From Manduca sexta (taxonomy: Eukaryota > Arthropoda > Insecta > Lepidoptera > Sphingidae), in assembly GCF_014839805.1 (NCBI RefSeq), contig NC_051124.1:2666001-2730000 (forward strand): a stretch of 64,000 bases of DNA, written 5' to 3'. The stretch's first letter is position 1; each line of letters opens with the position of its first letter. A model generated the notes under the pieces. It did no database searches. It saw only the letters and a program-made list of their open reading frames with translations, and had not been told where the DNA came from. Below are positions 48,435 to 60,728 of this stretch, piece after piece. The position numbers were made by a program, and so were the translations under genes.

Positions 48435-49737
48435 ATGGAAGATGAATTACTTGAGAGTTTAGATGAGCTTAAGTTAATAAGAAAATATTTAATTAAGAAA
48501 GGAAAATCAAGATTTAAAGGTAATGTTATTAAGAATAAATTATCAGAAACGGAAAGTTTATATAAAAAGTGTACGGAATTAATTCAATTATTATTGTCGA
48601 AGAAAGGAATAAAAACTGAATTTTGTAAATCGTTAGCTTTATTAGAAAGTGAGATAAAATTGAACTATCAAAAAATTGTTAATTTATGTGCGGAAGGCAA
48701 ATCAGATAGCGGTAGTGATAGCGAATTTTGTAAAACGAGTTTATATCAAGAAACAATTATGGATTTTGATTTTAAGACCGCATGTAACTTGATTCCGATC
48801 ATGAACGGTAAGGAAAATAACACCAAAAATATTATAGACACTGTAGTATTGTATGCAGAAACGTTGTCAGAACCAGGGAGAAAGATGCTCATAAAATTTG
48901 TTTTAAAAAGTAGACTAACTGAAAATGCGAAACTGCGTATGTCCAATGACTATTCATCTACGGATGAGCTTGTCAAAGATTTACGTAATATTCTGTTAAG
49001 TAAAAAAGTCATTTACTGCAATACAATCACGACTGCAAAACGCAAAACAAGGCTGGCGTTCAATTGACCAGTATGGTACAGAGTTAGAAAAATTATTCAC
49101 TAATTTGACAATATCGCAGGCTGATGGTAATTCTCAAAATTATACTGTTTTAAAACCGATTAATGAAAAATTGGCTATTAAACGATTTGCAGATGGATTA
49201 AATGATTCCCGGCTTAGCACAATTATCGCAGCACGTAACTACAACAGTTTGACAGATGCAATTCAGGCTGCAAAAGACGAGGAGTTGACGGCGGCATCTA
49301 CTTCAAACGGTGAAAATATAATGCAATTTCAGCGTCGCAGTGGAGGTAAGTTTCAACCTAATATTTACCCTTATCATCAACCATCATACAATCAACAGTC
49401 TCGCGGACATCGGAAATATCCTCATCACCCAACTTCAAATAATTACAGAAGAGGTAATTATAATAATTATACAAATAATTTTGGTAGAGGTAGAGGAAAT
49501 TTCAACAGTAATCGTGGTAGATCATTCTATAATTCTCGCGGTAACTCTCGGGGTTCATATAATAAAATAGATCGAGAGCGAACTAACCAACCAAACGAGA
49601 ATCGATCGAGATATAAAACTCATGGTAGTGGTAATCAGCATCGCATGTTTTATACCGAACAGATAGATCAGAATGAACCTTTGAAATCCGATAACGATGA
49701 AATAAAAGTTTTTTCGATCTTAAACGTAATATTTTAG
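48435..49737 (+). pseudogene. gag of the LTR retrotransposon, one frameshift
   Basis: First part 48435-49067 in one frame; the conserved capsid-like part continues in the next frame from about 49008 to the TAG at 49735-49737. The break maps to the A6 run 49002-49007 (one extra base). The second part has a helical capsid-like region (LAIKRFADGL, LTDAIQAAKDEE) and then a long Asn/Arg/Gly-rich tail (RRGNYNNYTNNFGRGRGN and similar) in place of a CCHC zinc knuckle. It ends DEIKVFSIL where the pol frame overlaps, with a T6 run at 49709-49714. Confidence 0.8.
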
Positions 49738-50339
49738 CATTAACTGGTAACGCGAAATTTTTAACTTTATATGTTGGCAAAAGGAAATATTTTTGGTTAG
49801 TAGACACCGGAGCATCAATAAGTGTGATAAAGAGAGATGCATTACCTAGCAACAGTATCATAAATAAAGATGAGACAACCATAAACGGTATTGGGGGTCA
49901 AATTCAATCGATTGGGTTTAGTCATCTTAGCTTGAATCATCATAGTGACAAACACTGTGTCGAATTTGATACCAAGCTTTATATTTTCAATAACATACCA
50001 TTAAAGGCGGATGGAATATTGGGTTTAGATTTTCTGTGTCGTTATGCGGCTAGTATCAACTTAAAGAATAACATTGTTACTTTGTTTAAATACGGAATAG
50101 AATATATGTTAAAACTTCATGACGAAATTGATTATTCTAATGAAACATTACGTATTCCAGCGCGCAGTGAATCCATTCACTATTTGTTTTCAGATACTGA
50201 TTTTAAAGATGATTGTATTATCTATACATATAATAAATCTGTAGAGAGGTCAATTCTGTACATGAAATATATTTCCAAAATAACTACCAGAGGGTGATTA
50301 GGGATCGATACTGATGCCAAAAATACAATTAGTAAAATT

Positions 50340-50341
<2 letters not shown>

Positions 50342-50372
<31 letters not shown>
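50342..50372. repeat. (GTCT)n microsatellite in the Helitron 5' end
   Basis: About seven GTCT units; the tetramer tract follows the Helitron 5' end as GTTTG repeats do in the copy at 17.1 kb. Confidence 0.85.
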
Positions 50373-50908
50373 ATAACCGTTATAGAAACAAAAACTAGTC
50401 GACGGATTTTAACGAGACTTGGTACAATTATTTGTCATACTCCTGTGCTGGTTATAGTATACTTTTTATCACGCTACAATTAATAGGAGCAGAGCGGTGA
50501 AGGGAAATGTTGGGAAAACGGGAGAAGTTACTCCATTTTTTAAGCTTCCGTCGCGTGTGAAACCTTAATGGTTAAAGCTACATAGAAATCATGTATGACC
50601 GAAATGTTCTCCTTAAAATTATGTAAAAAATATACCACGACAGCATATGTCTATCTTTTATGGTTGACTCACAATAACACATGTAACTCCCGATAGCTTA
50701 GCAGTTCGAAGCTTTCTCATTATATTTGTCTACTCTTACGTTTATAACACTCTCAGTCATCCCTAATTAAAAAAGTTAACATTATTAAATATTCCATAAA
50801 AAAGAATCATAGAAATCGGTATAGAAACACCAATGTTATACATGAGATACGCTAATAATAAGCCAACATGCGTGAATACTGAATCATGCTATAAGGACTA
50901 TTTTTGTA

Positions 50909-52223
50909 TATACCTAGTCTTGCCATAAATATTGTAATAAAGAAAAAAGAAAATTGTTAACTGCAAATAACATTTATTACTTTTACAGTGTGTCAGTTTA
51001 ATACATAAATATAAAACAATTAAAAATATAAAAAGCTTATTCGAAGTGGTCTCCATTGGCTGCAATACAGTCCTTTAAACGATGAGGCCAGTTATCAATA
51101 GAAGCACGCACTCTTTCCATGGGAAAATTCTTCACTGCCAATCGTATAGATTGTTTTAGGGACTCAAATTATCATGGCGTTTAGAGCAAGCTGTACTCTC
51201 TAAAACTGACCACAAATCATAATCCAGCGGATTAAGATCGGGACTAGACGACGGCCAGTCTTCAGCTCTGATGAAGTCCGAAACGTTCGATTCCAACCAA
51301 GACTGCGTGGACCGAGCTTTATGACCCGGCGCCGAGTCTTGCTGGAAGGACCATACTTGGTTATTGAACATGGTGATGTTAAGGGGCTTAACTACCTTCT
51401 CAAGAATGGTATCTTGATACACTTGTGCCGATGTTTTGATACCTTTTTCACAAAAATATGGCTCAGTCACTCCTTCATAGCTAACACCCCACCAAACCAT
51501 CACTGAAGTCGGATAATGTCCACGTTGCACTCTGTCGACTAATTGGGAAGCTTCCTTAGAGCTTTGAGCATAAATACGGTCATTTTGTTTGTTAAAATGT
51601 TGCTCAATTGTAAAAATTTTCTCATCCGTAAACAAAATTTTTCTGTGACCTCCCTTTGCGTACCGCTTCAGTAGTTGTTTCGATTTTACCACCCTATTCT
51701 TCTTTAAATTATCAGTTAAGAAATGGCCAGTGCGTCTCTTATAGGCTGCAAGTCCTAAGTCATCTTTTAAAATACGCGACATGGTTCTAGGTGCTATCTT
51801 CATTTCCCGAGATAAAATCTTTTGCTTTCGGACAGGATTTCTTCGAATTCTTTCCCTTACTGCTTTGACCACCTTTTTCGTACGAACACTACGTGGACGG
51901 CCAGATCTTTTTCTGTCACAAACAGAGGAGGTCTCATTGTACCTATTAATAGCCCGGTACACAAACATTTTACTAATACCAAGTGTATGGAGAGTTTTAA
52001 AAATTGCATTTGGCTCCATACCTACTTTGTGTAATGCTATCACAGCGATTCGGTTCTCTTTATCACCCCACACCATTTTAATATCGCAAAATTTTTTTAC
52101 AATGTATTGGCGCCAAAATGAGAAAACACAATGAACAATCGTATAAAAATGACAGATTCGAAATTCAAATGTAATATTTTTTTATAATTAAGTGTAACAG
52201 TATTTATGGCCAGACTAAGTATA
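50909..52223 (-). mobile_element. maT-like mariner transposon nested in the Helitron
   Basis: 1,315 bp with imperfect terminal inverted repeats of about 27 bp (TATACYTAGTCTKGCCATAA then ATAYTGT) and TA target duplication (50907-50908, 52224-52225). One transposase gene on the minus strand fills it. Confidence 0.9.
51037..52076 (-). pseudogene. Mariner (DD37D, maT-like) transposase, one frameshift
   Basis: ATG at 52076, reading 306 residues to a TAA at 51156-51158. The remaining C-terminus (SLKQSIRLAV .. CIAANGDHFE, stop at 51037) lies in the adjacent frame, so a single base near 51160 has been lost. Full length would be about 346 residues, the normal size. Two HTH-type DNA-binding parts at the N-terminus (AVIALHKVGMEPNAIFKTL; ILSREMKIAPRTMSRILKD). 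Catalytic triad: D in FTDEKIF, D in FQQDSAPGH, and D in NPLDYDLW, with 37 residues between the last two, the DD37D spacing of the maT group. Otherwise undamaged, so the insertion is young. Confidence 0.88.
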
Positions 52224-55200
52224 TAAGGTCGCGAACGCACAGGCAGGCGACTTGCTTGGCACCTAGAGGCTAGCGAATCACCTAGCGAGTAGCTTCGCAA
52301 AACGAACATTCTCGAACGTTCGCGACCGGCTCCATTTTTGAAGTCCGAAATCCACGCGGGCGAAGCTGCGGGCGGAAGCTAGTTAATAATAAAGTACTGG
52401 CAGAAAATGTTTTTCTTGCGGGGTGTATAGCTAGAATAAAAAATAATAGGATTCCAGTAAAAATTTTGAATACCAATGAACATGATGTTATAATACCAAT
52501 GTTTCAACCGGAAATACATTCACTTCAAGATTATGATTTATGCAATTTTAAATGTATAGATAATAACTTAGAGCGAGTAACAAAGTTATTAGATATTTTG
52601 AAATTAGATCATCTTAATGTAGAGGAACGAGAATCCATTCAACAATTATGTGCTAAATATCCGGATGTTTTCTTTTTACCCGGAGACAAATTAACAACTA
52701 CGAATATTTATGAACAATCAATAACTATCAAACCAAATACTGGTCCTGTTTATGTTAAGCAGTATCGATTGCCTCATTCTCTAAAAGATGAAATAAATAG
52801 ACAAATACAAGATATGATTAATAATGACATAATAGAGGAAGCAAGAAGCGAATGGTCTAGTCCTATATTGTTGGTTCCCAAGAAAACTGAGGGAAATAAA
52901 AAAATGGCGGCTAGTAGTAGATTACCGAAAACTTAATGATTGCATTATAGACGATAAATTCCCTTTACCAAATATTAATGAAATTTTAGATTCACTTTGT
53001 GGCTCTATCTATTTCTCACATTTAGATCTTGATCAAGGCTATTATCAAGTAGCTTTAGATAAAAAGAGTAGAGAATACACTGCGTTCACTACGAACACTG
53101 GGCAATACCATATGAAGAGATTACCTATGGGACTTAAAACAAGTCCAAGCGCTTTTAGTAGAGTCATGTCAGTAGCTATGTCTGGATTAACATATGACAG
53201 ATGTTTTATATATTTAGATGATTTGATTGTTTTTGGAAGAAATTTAGATAACCATAACAAAAATTTAATGGATGTTTTACAAAGACTGAGAAAAGTTAAT
53301 TTGAAATTGAATCCACAAAAATGTATATTTTTGAAAAAAGAAATCCTTTACTTAGGACATTTAGTAACAGAAAATGGTGTTTTGCCCGACCCAGCAAAAG
53401 TTGAAATATTACAGAAATATCCAGTACCGACTAGTACAGATGAAGTTAAAAGATTTGTAGCGTTCTGTAATTACTACAGAAAGTTTATTAAAAATTTTGC
53501 AAGTATAACTTATCCTTTAAATAAATTAACTAGAAAATATGAACCGTTTATATGGACTGACAAATGTCAAAGTGCATTTGAAACCTTGAAACATGCTTTA
53601 ACAACTCCACCAGTCTTAGAATTTCCAGACTTTTCGGAGAATAATGAATTTATTATTCAAACAGATGCATCAGGTACGGCCATTGGAGCAGTTCTGAGCA
53701 ATAAAAATATGAAACCAGTAGCATATGCAAGTAGACCACTTAATAAATCTGAACTGAACTATCCAACTATCCAGAAAGAATTAGTGGCTATTGTATGGGC
53801 TGTCAAATATTTCAGGCCTTATGTGTATGGCAAATCATTCACAATAATGACCGACCACAGGCCTTTAATATATTTATTTTCAATGAAAGATCCCTCTAGT
53901 AGACTTTTAAAATTTAGATTGACATTAGAAGAATATAATTTTAAAATTGTGTATGTGAAAGGAAAAGAAAATAGTGTAGCAGACGCATTATCCAGAATTG
54001 ATATTACTGTAGATACTTTAAAGGAAATGAATAAAGAAATAATGTTTGTTACGACTAGAGCACAGAAAAAACAACTAGATAAAAATTTAAATACACGTAT
54101 TTTTAGTAATTCGGATAAACAGTGGCCTGATCAACCACGTGTAGTTGAAATACTAAAAATACCAAATGATTCTGTAGAAATGACTTTTATAGGTAATGAA
54201 GAATTAAATCAATTAAAAATACAGAATAACGTAGATGAAGAAAAGGAATGTTTTGTTTATAGTCATCATAGGAAAATATTATATATTAACCTTAACTTTA
54301 GGGCACAATTTTCGCGAGCCGAATTTGTAACTAAGTTAGCAAAGTTTTGTAGACATATAAATATAAATGAACTATGCATAGTAAAAACTAAAAATTGTGA
54401 GAGTTTTATTAAAGATATATTAAGAGAAATAAAAGATAACAAGGATTGGACCGGTCCACGAATTTATGTATTAAGAGGAGTTAGAAGAATAAATGATGAA
54501 GCAGAAAAGAAGTATATTTTACATGATTTTCATCTGTTACCCACTGCAGGTCATGCAGGTGTACGCAGGATGACTAATAATATTAAAAGAAAATTTTACT
54601 GGCCAGGCTTAGATAAAGATGTTAAAGACTTTGTAAGTAAATGCGTTAAATGTCAAAAATGAAGCATTGTAGATATGTCAAGGCGCCCATGGAGATAACT
54701 ACAACAGCTTCTTATGCTTTTGAAAAGATCTTTCTTGACATCGTAGGTCCTTTAGAAAGAGATGTAGACGAAAATATTTATATTTTAACACTACAATGTG
54801 AGCTTACTAAATTTGTAGAAGCTTATCCATTAAAAAATAAGGATACGGTAAGTGTAGCACATGCTTTAGTTCATAATTTTATTTTAAGATTTGGGATACC
54901 AAACGCGATAGCGACTGACCGTGGTACAGAGTTCGTCTCTTCAGTAATGGACCAGGTATGTAAATTATTAGGAATAAACAAAATTACATCCACAGCATAT
55001 CACCATCAATCTATCGGTGCGCTTGAAAATTCACATAATAGTTTGAATACATTTTTGCGCATACAGTGTGATGGACAGAAAGACACATGGAGTCAGTGGA
55101 TACAATACTGGTGTTATAGTTTTAACAATACTGTTCATACGGAAACAAAGTACACACCCTTTGAATTGGTATTTGGCAGAGCTAGTGTAATACCATGTAG

Positions 55201-55636
55201 AGTAAGTCATCATATAGAACCGCTATATAATCCAGATAGTTATCCTTTAGACCTTAAGTATAGGTTACAAGTAGCACATCAAGACGCTCGTAATAATTTA
55301 ATTTTAAGTAAACAAATGCGTAAACGTTCATATGATAAATATCTTAATGATGTAAAATACAATAGTGGTCAATTAATATTGGTTAAAAATGAAACAGCCA
55401 ATAAATTTGAAAGTCAATGGAAAGGCCCATTTGTCGTATTAAAAGATTTAGGTGTTAATGTTAAAATTATAAAAATAATAAATGTGATGTAATTCATAAA
55501 AATAGAACAAAACCGTTTATAACTTAAATTGTATTAATTATATTATAACGATTAAATTTAATATAGCATATAAATATATAAAAAAAAAATGTAAAAAAAA
55601 TCATATAATATTTTTTTTTTTCACCTGCCCCTGAGG

Positions 55637-55764
55637 TGAGGTGTAGTAGTATTAATATTATTATACATATATAAAATGTATGGTATATAAATATAAACAC
55701 ATTGTAATCCAAGGAGAGTAATAAATGATATTTCAACCAGAACAGTTGTCTTCATCTCCCCACA
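55637..55764 (+). repeat. 3' LTR (128 bp)
   Basis: Identical to the 5' LTR. Preceded by a T-run and CACCTGCCCCTGAGG; a long polypurine tract is not obvious, the best being the short GAGG next to the LTR. Confidence 0.93.
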
Positions 55765-58700
55765 ATGGCGTGATTTTGCATTATACATTCAATAATATGA
55801 CACGTGCGCAATATATGATTTACGGCAACACAAATCATTTTCTCGGTGGATAGGTGAGTGCAACAGGCATTAAATGTTTAACGGCTGGACACAATCGTAA
55901 ACTTGGAGTTCTGACTTGTAATAACCTATAGAGAAACATGCAATATTAACAATATTTTGACAAAAGACTTTTATCAAATAAATTCAGACCTTTAAAACCC
56001 TCATACAAATTGAGGAAATAAATATACTCTTATATTATTTGTTAAAGGATTTCTATTCTGTATTTTTTTGTCTAATAGCATCATAATGTTCACAATATAT
56101 TTCAACCTTTATGTGATGGAGTTTGTGTAACTCAACAAAAGCCCAAGACCTTCGCAAACCTCAGTTCCTACACACATAAACAACTTTCAACATGAGCAAC
56201 GTACTTCATTAGTGACATTAGAATGGCAGCGTGAAAAACATCACATAACTCAATAGACAAGTGTACATCGGTTTCTAACATTGGAAACCTACGGTGAATA
56301 TTCATTAGCTATATTGTTACGTCAAACCACGACGATAGACACTCTATTTTTAACAAGGATTCTAATGCTTTCATAAGAAATTTATCTAAATGGTAAATGT
56401 AAGCGACGCGCATCTGTTCTGGGCTAATAATTTTGTTAATTTAAGACATACGTGTGTGCTAATCTGTTTGTCAAATTTCAACTTTATTTCTAACAAATAT
56501 ATAATAAGCAGTAGCCTACATTATCTTCCCGAAATCTCTTCTGTGGGCCAAAAAAGACAACTCGTTAATAAAGAACATCCATTACAGACTACGTGTCATC
56601 CGTGTTACCAACAAACACGTAACCTATCAAGTACACGTTAACATTTCACCGTTCCCATGGTTGTAGTTCTTTTGTTAGATGCTTCATGACTCATCGATTC
56701 AGTTTGCGAGGTCAAAGGGCTTTGTTTGCTAATAGTTGTGCAACTTTCCACCGTCTTGTAAATGTTTGCGCTCGATGTTCGCTACGGAGTGCGGCTGCAT
56801 AATCTCTACTGAATGCTTGCCGTTTATAATACGGATAAATAAGATGTAGTGCGTTAATTATTTAATTTTTGTATAAGGTAATTACAAAAACTGCTCGATT
56901 ATTCTTAAACTATTTAACTAATTTTTTACTTATGTGTTGTTCTTCAGGCCTAATTCTTCTACCTATCGGTAACCCTAAACGCTTTCCATTATGGAATAAG
57001 AACAGTGTATTAATAGGCTATATATTGTTTACGGTTATAAAATATGCCGTCTACACAGGCCTTAAAACACAACAGTTACAAAAGATTGTGTCTAAATAGA
57101 GGTCAAGCCTTCGAAATGTCACTATTATCCGGGCTTGCACGAAAGTTAAATGAGTTATAAATAAAATTATGTTAATACAGACTATAAACTTTTCACCGTC
57201 ACTACTGTATGGCGATTACAGATGCGCAAGAGACGTTTATCCAAATGATCAGCGTCAGTAATTATGAGTTATTAGTGTGAATGCCGAATAGTATTATATT
57301 TATAAGAAACATTTCATACAAAGCTTCATCTGCCTGTATTTTTTTGTAAAGCATTCGATGATTATCCCGCTACTGGAAAATTTTCTACCCAAGAATCAGA
57401 TCAACATCACGTATTATGACATTTGAGCCTTTATTAATTAATCTTCCTTCTTTGTCTTTTATCCGAAAACAAATCAATCAAAACGATTCATTTGTAATAT
57501 CAAAAAAGGTTTATTCTGATTGGTCCATGTTCGCAATCGATCTAAAAGAAACGATTCGAATCGTGTCTTGAAAAACTGGACTTAGATTTCTACGTTACCT
57601 CAGTTTTGTCTATAACTCATAGTTAAAAAGAACATCTCCATCTATGCGCCAAATAACAGTCAAAGAGTATTGTTTACCAATTAAAAATGATCTCTAAGGC
57701 CTTATACACACGACATTCGCAATTTCCATTGCCATTGTAATGATAAGCGAAATGGTATTGAATGAACTGCTCTCATTTGCATGGTACGGTGCGCCGGTGT
57801 CGGGTGTCTCGCTCGGCCGGCGGGCAGGGACAAGCATGGACCGTTATGACTCACCGGCGGACGTTTTGTCCCTTTGTGAAGGGCTATAATGTCCACAAAG
57901 GGCGACACATTGACCCAGAAGCTGTTGTTTGGCGCCACTTGGGTTTAATTAAAATTCTTAACACCGTTGGCTTACAGCGTAAACCGTTTTAGAAAAACGA
58001 GGCTTTTAACATTGTTTCCTCGTGTGGCGTATGTAAATATTATGGAGATTTTTGAAAATTCTTATATTATTGAGATGTTAATCGGAAATTTTATCAGACA
58101 GCCTAGATAAATACAATTATTTTTCAGTTCAAATTACGGTAAGCCACAATACCTTATATTAAAAATTAAGAAATCTTACTAAATAAAACTGTACAGGTTT
58201 GCAAGTACATTTATTATGTAATTTGACATTAAATATGAAAATCTCTTCAAAAATGCTCTTTGACCCAACAATGATTTTGAAGAATCTAATGAATATTCAT
58301 ACATAATTTACAAACCGAAGTTTGAGCAACATAATTCATACAAACATAAATAATGTTTTGTGAATAATTTGTCATTTCAGCCCGTTATAATCCCACAACT
58401 ATGTTCGTAATACGAAAGCCTACTATTATAATCAGCTAATAAATATTTATGACTGACCGTTAATGTGGAAACTCTATGATAATGACATCTACATTTGACA
58501 CCGAAATCTGCGTATCAAGTAACACCTGTTCAAAATCTCGCAAAGTATTGTTATTTATTGATGATCTTTTAACGATCTTGTTGCAAATTCTTCAACTCCA
58601 TATACTCGTTTACAATTTTAAACAGTTAGAATATTTTTAAGTAGTAAATTTTGTCTACCGATCTGCCCCCAAGAAATTGCTTGCGCGATAAAAAAAAACA

Positions 58701-59639
58701 TTGTGCACTTGTCTAGGATAAAAAGTTCATAAAATTTTACTAATGGAAAGCACTGTCCTTGAATAACATAGGTCCTTAGACATCCTAGGACTCATGCAAG
58801 CGTAAGTTATTATTAAAAATTAATTCACGTAATTAACAATATAGTCGACTACGGGCTAAACCCACTCAGTAGGTAGCAGAGACGCGTGCGCAACAAGAGG
58901 AAAGTTATGAACCAGGCTTAGTATATCAAACATAACTGAAATATATCTATACATCCAAGCTGATGGTATCACTAGCAGTCGGTGATCAGTGTACCGTCTA
59001 TAGAAACCAGTGAACGCGATGGCGCGTGACCGGCTCACATCCAGACACCATTCAGCGCTGGTGGTGCGGAAAACTGCCAGTCCACTGGCCTTGTTTACTG
59101 TACTGGTCAGATGTCCATACTCGATACAATACCATGGTAATATTCCATTAATTTACCAATTTATTATCATGTACCTTTTATTTGGATTTTTGTACATACC
59201 TTTTCCTAGAATATAAATCCCATGGGACTTCGTTAACAGAAAAGTAGGCTATGAAATAATGTATGTAGGATATATATGTGCGATTTAATGGTTCATGTGT
59301 GATTGGCTAAAATAATGCGCCAATAACTCCTATACTTTTAATTGGGTTTTAATGAAACTCTAAATATTAGTTGATATTTACACAAATCAGGTAATAATTG
59401 CATACATTAGCGATAACAGTTATGATACACCATACATTAATGCAGTTATAAAAACAAATATATATAAATAACATATTTTGTATTATTAATACAAAAACAA
59501 CTGTAAATAAACATACTTATAATTGCATTTGACATGGACAAAAACTAAAGCAAAACGCATCGAACAAAACGCTACAAGATTTCGTTTCTAAGAACACGCA
59601 TTAATAAATAAAATACTTATCATTTTACACGGAAAGCAT

Positions 59640-59830
59640 AAATAAAATATAATAACAATTTAAAATATCCATATAAAGCATCGAACTGTATCTAATAAAT
59701 ATTATACAGCTATTTATATTAAACGCTAGCCACTTTCCAGTACGCCATGATACGGGCGATAGTACGGCGGACGGAAGGCTGGCCCGTGGCCGTGCTTTCA
59801 ATTGTAATCAAATGTGTAATCATTATGAAT
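59640..59830 (-). other. Possible terminal exon and 3' UTR, minus strand
   Basis: After a candidate acceptor (CAATTGAAAG), 22 codons rich in Pro, Tyr and His (GHGPAFRPPYYRPYHG) end in TAG near 59730, followed by a long AT-rich stretch. A second frame over the same bases is also open for a short way. Splice and codon evidence is weak; it may instead be a conserved non-coding element or repeat. Confidence 0.2.
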
Positions 59831-60339
59831 AAAACATCAATTTAGACGAACAATAACGACATTCTAACGCAATATGTATGCAATTTTACATAACTTAATA
59901 CGATAATGGCACATGATAACAGCCATTTGTGCCGTCGACTACCAACGAGAATAATAGTTGAAGGCTTCTTTATATGCATCCATGCTACGATGCTTTAATA
60001 ACCACCGGTGATATCCATAAAAACAACGTTTATACAACATACGGTTTCAATATCAATTGCGAACTGTCAGCTTGAGAAGCATTCATTTCGCTGAATGGTT
60101 AAGTAGAAAAAGCTTGAGAACCAACAAGTAGTAACCGTGGCCAGCGAAGCGTCGTACGTGAAGACGAACTGAAAACATAATAAATCGCAACGCCAAATTA
60201 CAGCATTCTAGCTTTACACGATAGGATAAGTGCCGTGGCCGTACGATATATATCCAACCAGCCGTGACAAACAAACATCAGAGTCAACGACATCACCCGA
60301 ACATATAAGCCACTTTCAGTTTCGTGAAATCGAAAGCGG

Positions 60340-60728
60340 CACATACATCTCCCGCATACTGCAAGACGCGCCATTTTTGCCAAGATGGCGGCGAAAAAAC
60401 TTGATAATCCGTCACGGCGCCATGCGCTTGCGCATCCAGCGGCTAAACAATTTGTCAATCGGAGCATTTTGTTACCGCGTTCCGACTGCATGTTCTGCTT
60501 AACTCGGGCTACTGGACATAACATATTTTATTGAGTTCTACGTACTGATGTTAACTGTATGGACAATAATATTTTCGCGCTTACGACAGTTTTTAACGAC
60601 TGGTCTTTGAGAGCAATATGCATTACAATATGTTTATGGCTATCTCCAAGTACAATGGTGCAGTGACCGGCAACAATAAATTGGAACCAGCATCGAACCA
60701 CAAACTGGGTTTGATCGGCACCGTGAAA
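60340..60728 (+). promoter_or_regulatory. Candidate CpG/YY1-type promoter with possible first coding exon
   Basis: CCAAGATGGCGGCG at about 60380 fits the YY1/Pho consensus often placed just after transcription starts, and CATGCGCTTGCGCATCC nearby resembles an NRF-1 site. Downstream an ATG at 60618 opens 37 codons (MHYNMFMAISKYNGAV...) up to a good donor, GTGAAA|GTGAGT, at 60728/60729. No protein family is recognised. If real, the gene runs right, out of the window. The island could also drive Clic on the other strand. Confidence 0.3.

Larger units (their letters stand above)
50305..52382 (+). mobile_element. Non-autonomous Helitron inserted in pol (split by a mariner)
   Basis: Starts TCGATACTGATGCC after host A (50304), contains a (GTCT)n tract at 50343-50371, and ends with the hairpin CACGCGGGCGAAGCTGCGGG and GGAAGCTAG before host T (52383). 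Removing it leaves the pol reading frame continuous across the junction, which supports the boundaries. Own sequence is about 762 bp; the rest is the mariner. No Rep/helicase. Confidence 0.85.
49710..55492 (+). pseudogene. pol (PR-RT-RNase H-integrase) of the LTR retrotransposon, broken
   Basis: Protease VDTGAS near 49800 and GILGLDFL near 50018; then a TGA stop at 50295-50297. The frame is interrupted by the Helitron insertion (50305-52382) and resumes after it. RT begins near 52466, breaks at the A7 run 52898-52904 (one extra base), and continues with MKRLPMGLKTSPSAFSR and the YLDD catalytic motif near 53210. RNase H TDASG lies near 53660. The integrase zinc region (HDFHLLPTAGHAG .. CVKCQK) ends at a third break, the A5 run 54655-54659 (one base missing). 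The integrase core keeps D (LDIVGPL), D (TDRGTEF) and E (GALEN), then WKGPF (GPF/Y module). Catalytic residues are intact; only frames are broken. Confidence 0.88.
47567..55764 (+). mobile_element. Ty3/gypsy-type LTR retrotransposon with nested insertions
   Basis: 8,198 bp including about 2.1 kb of later insertion. Both LTRs are 128 bp and identical, starting TGAGGTGTAG and ending CTCCCCACA. The host tetranucleotide ATGG is duplicated on each side (47563-47566, 55765-55768). Internal order: primer site, small membrane-protein ORF, gag, PR-RT-RNase H-integrase. This order (IN last) marks Ty3/gypsy, not copia. No env-like ORF follows integrase; only about 145 AT-rich bases separate it from the 3' LTR. 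Several frame breaks make the copy defective as assembled. It lies antisense to Clic, probably in intron 1. Confidence 0.93.

Noticed and set aside
49340..49570. 76-residue Ile-rich ORF within gag
   Set aside because: Alternate frame of the Asn/Arg/Gly-rich gag tail; the Ile-rich text is a by-product of AAT/ATA-type codons.
55493..55636. env gene after integrase
   Set aside because: Only about 145 AT-rich bases separate integrase from the 3' LTR, so no env is possible.
60198..60524. 108-residue minus-strand ORF
   Set aside because: Overlaps a CpG island, has no domain, and other frames are open too; the composition explains it.
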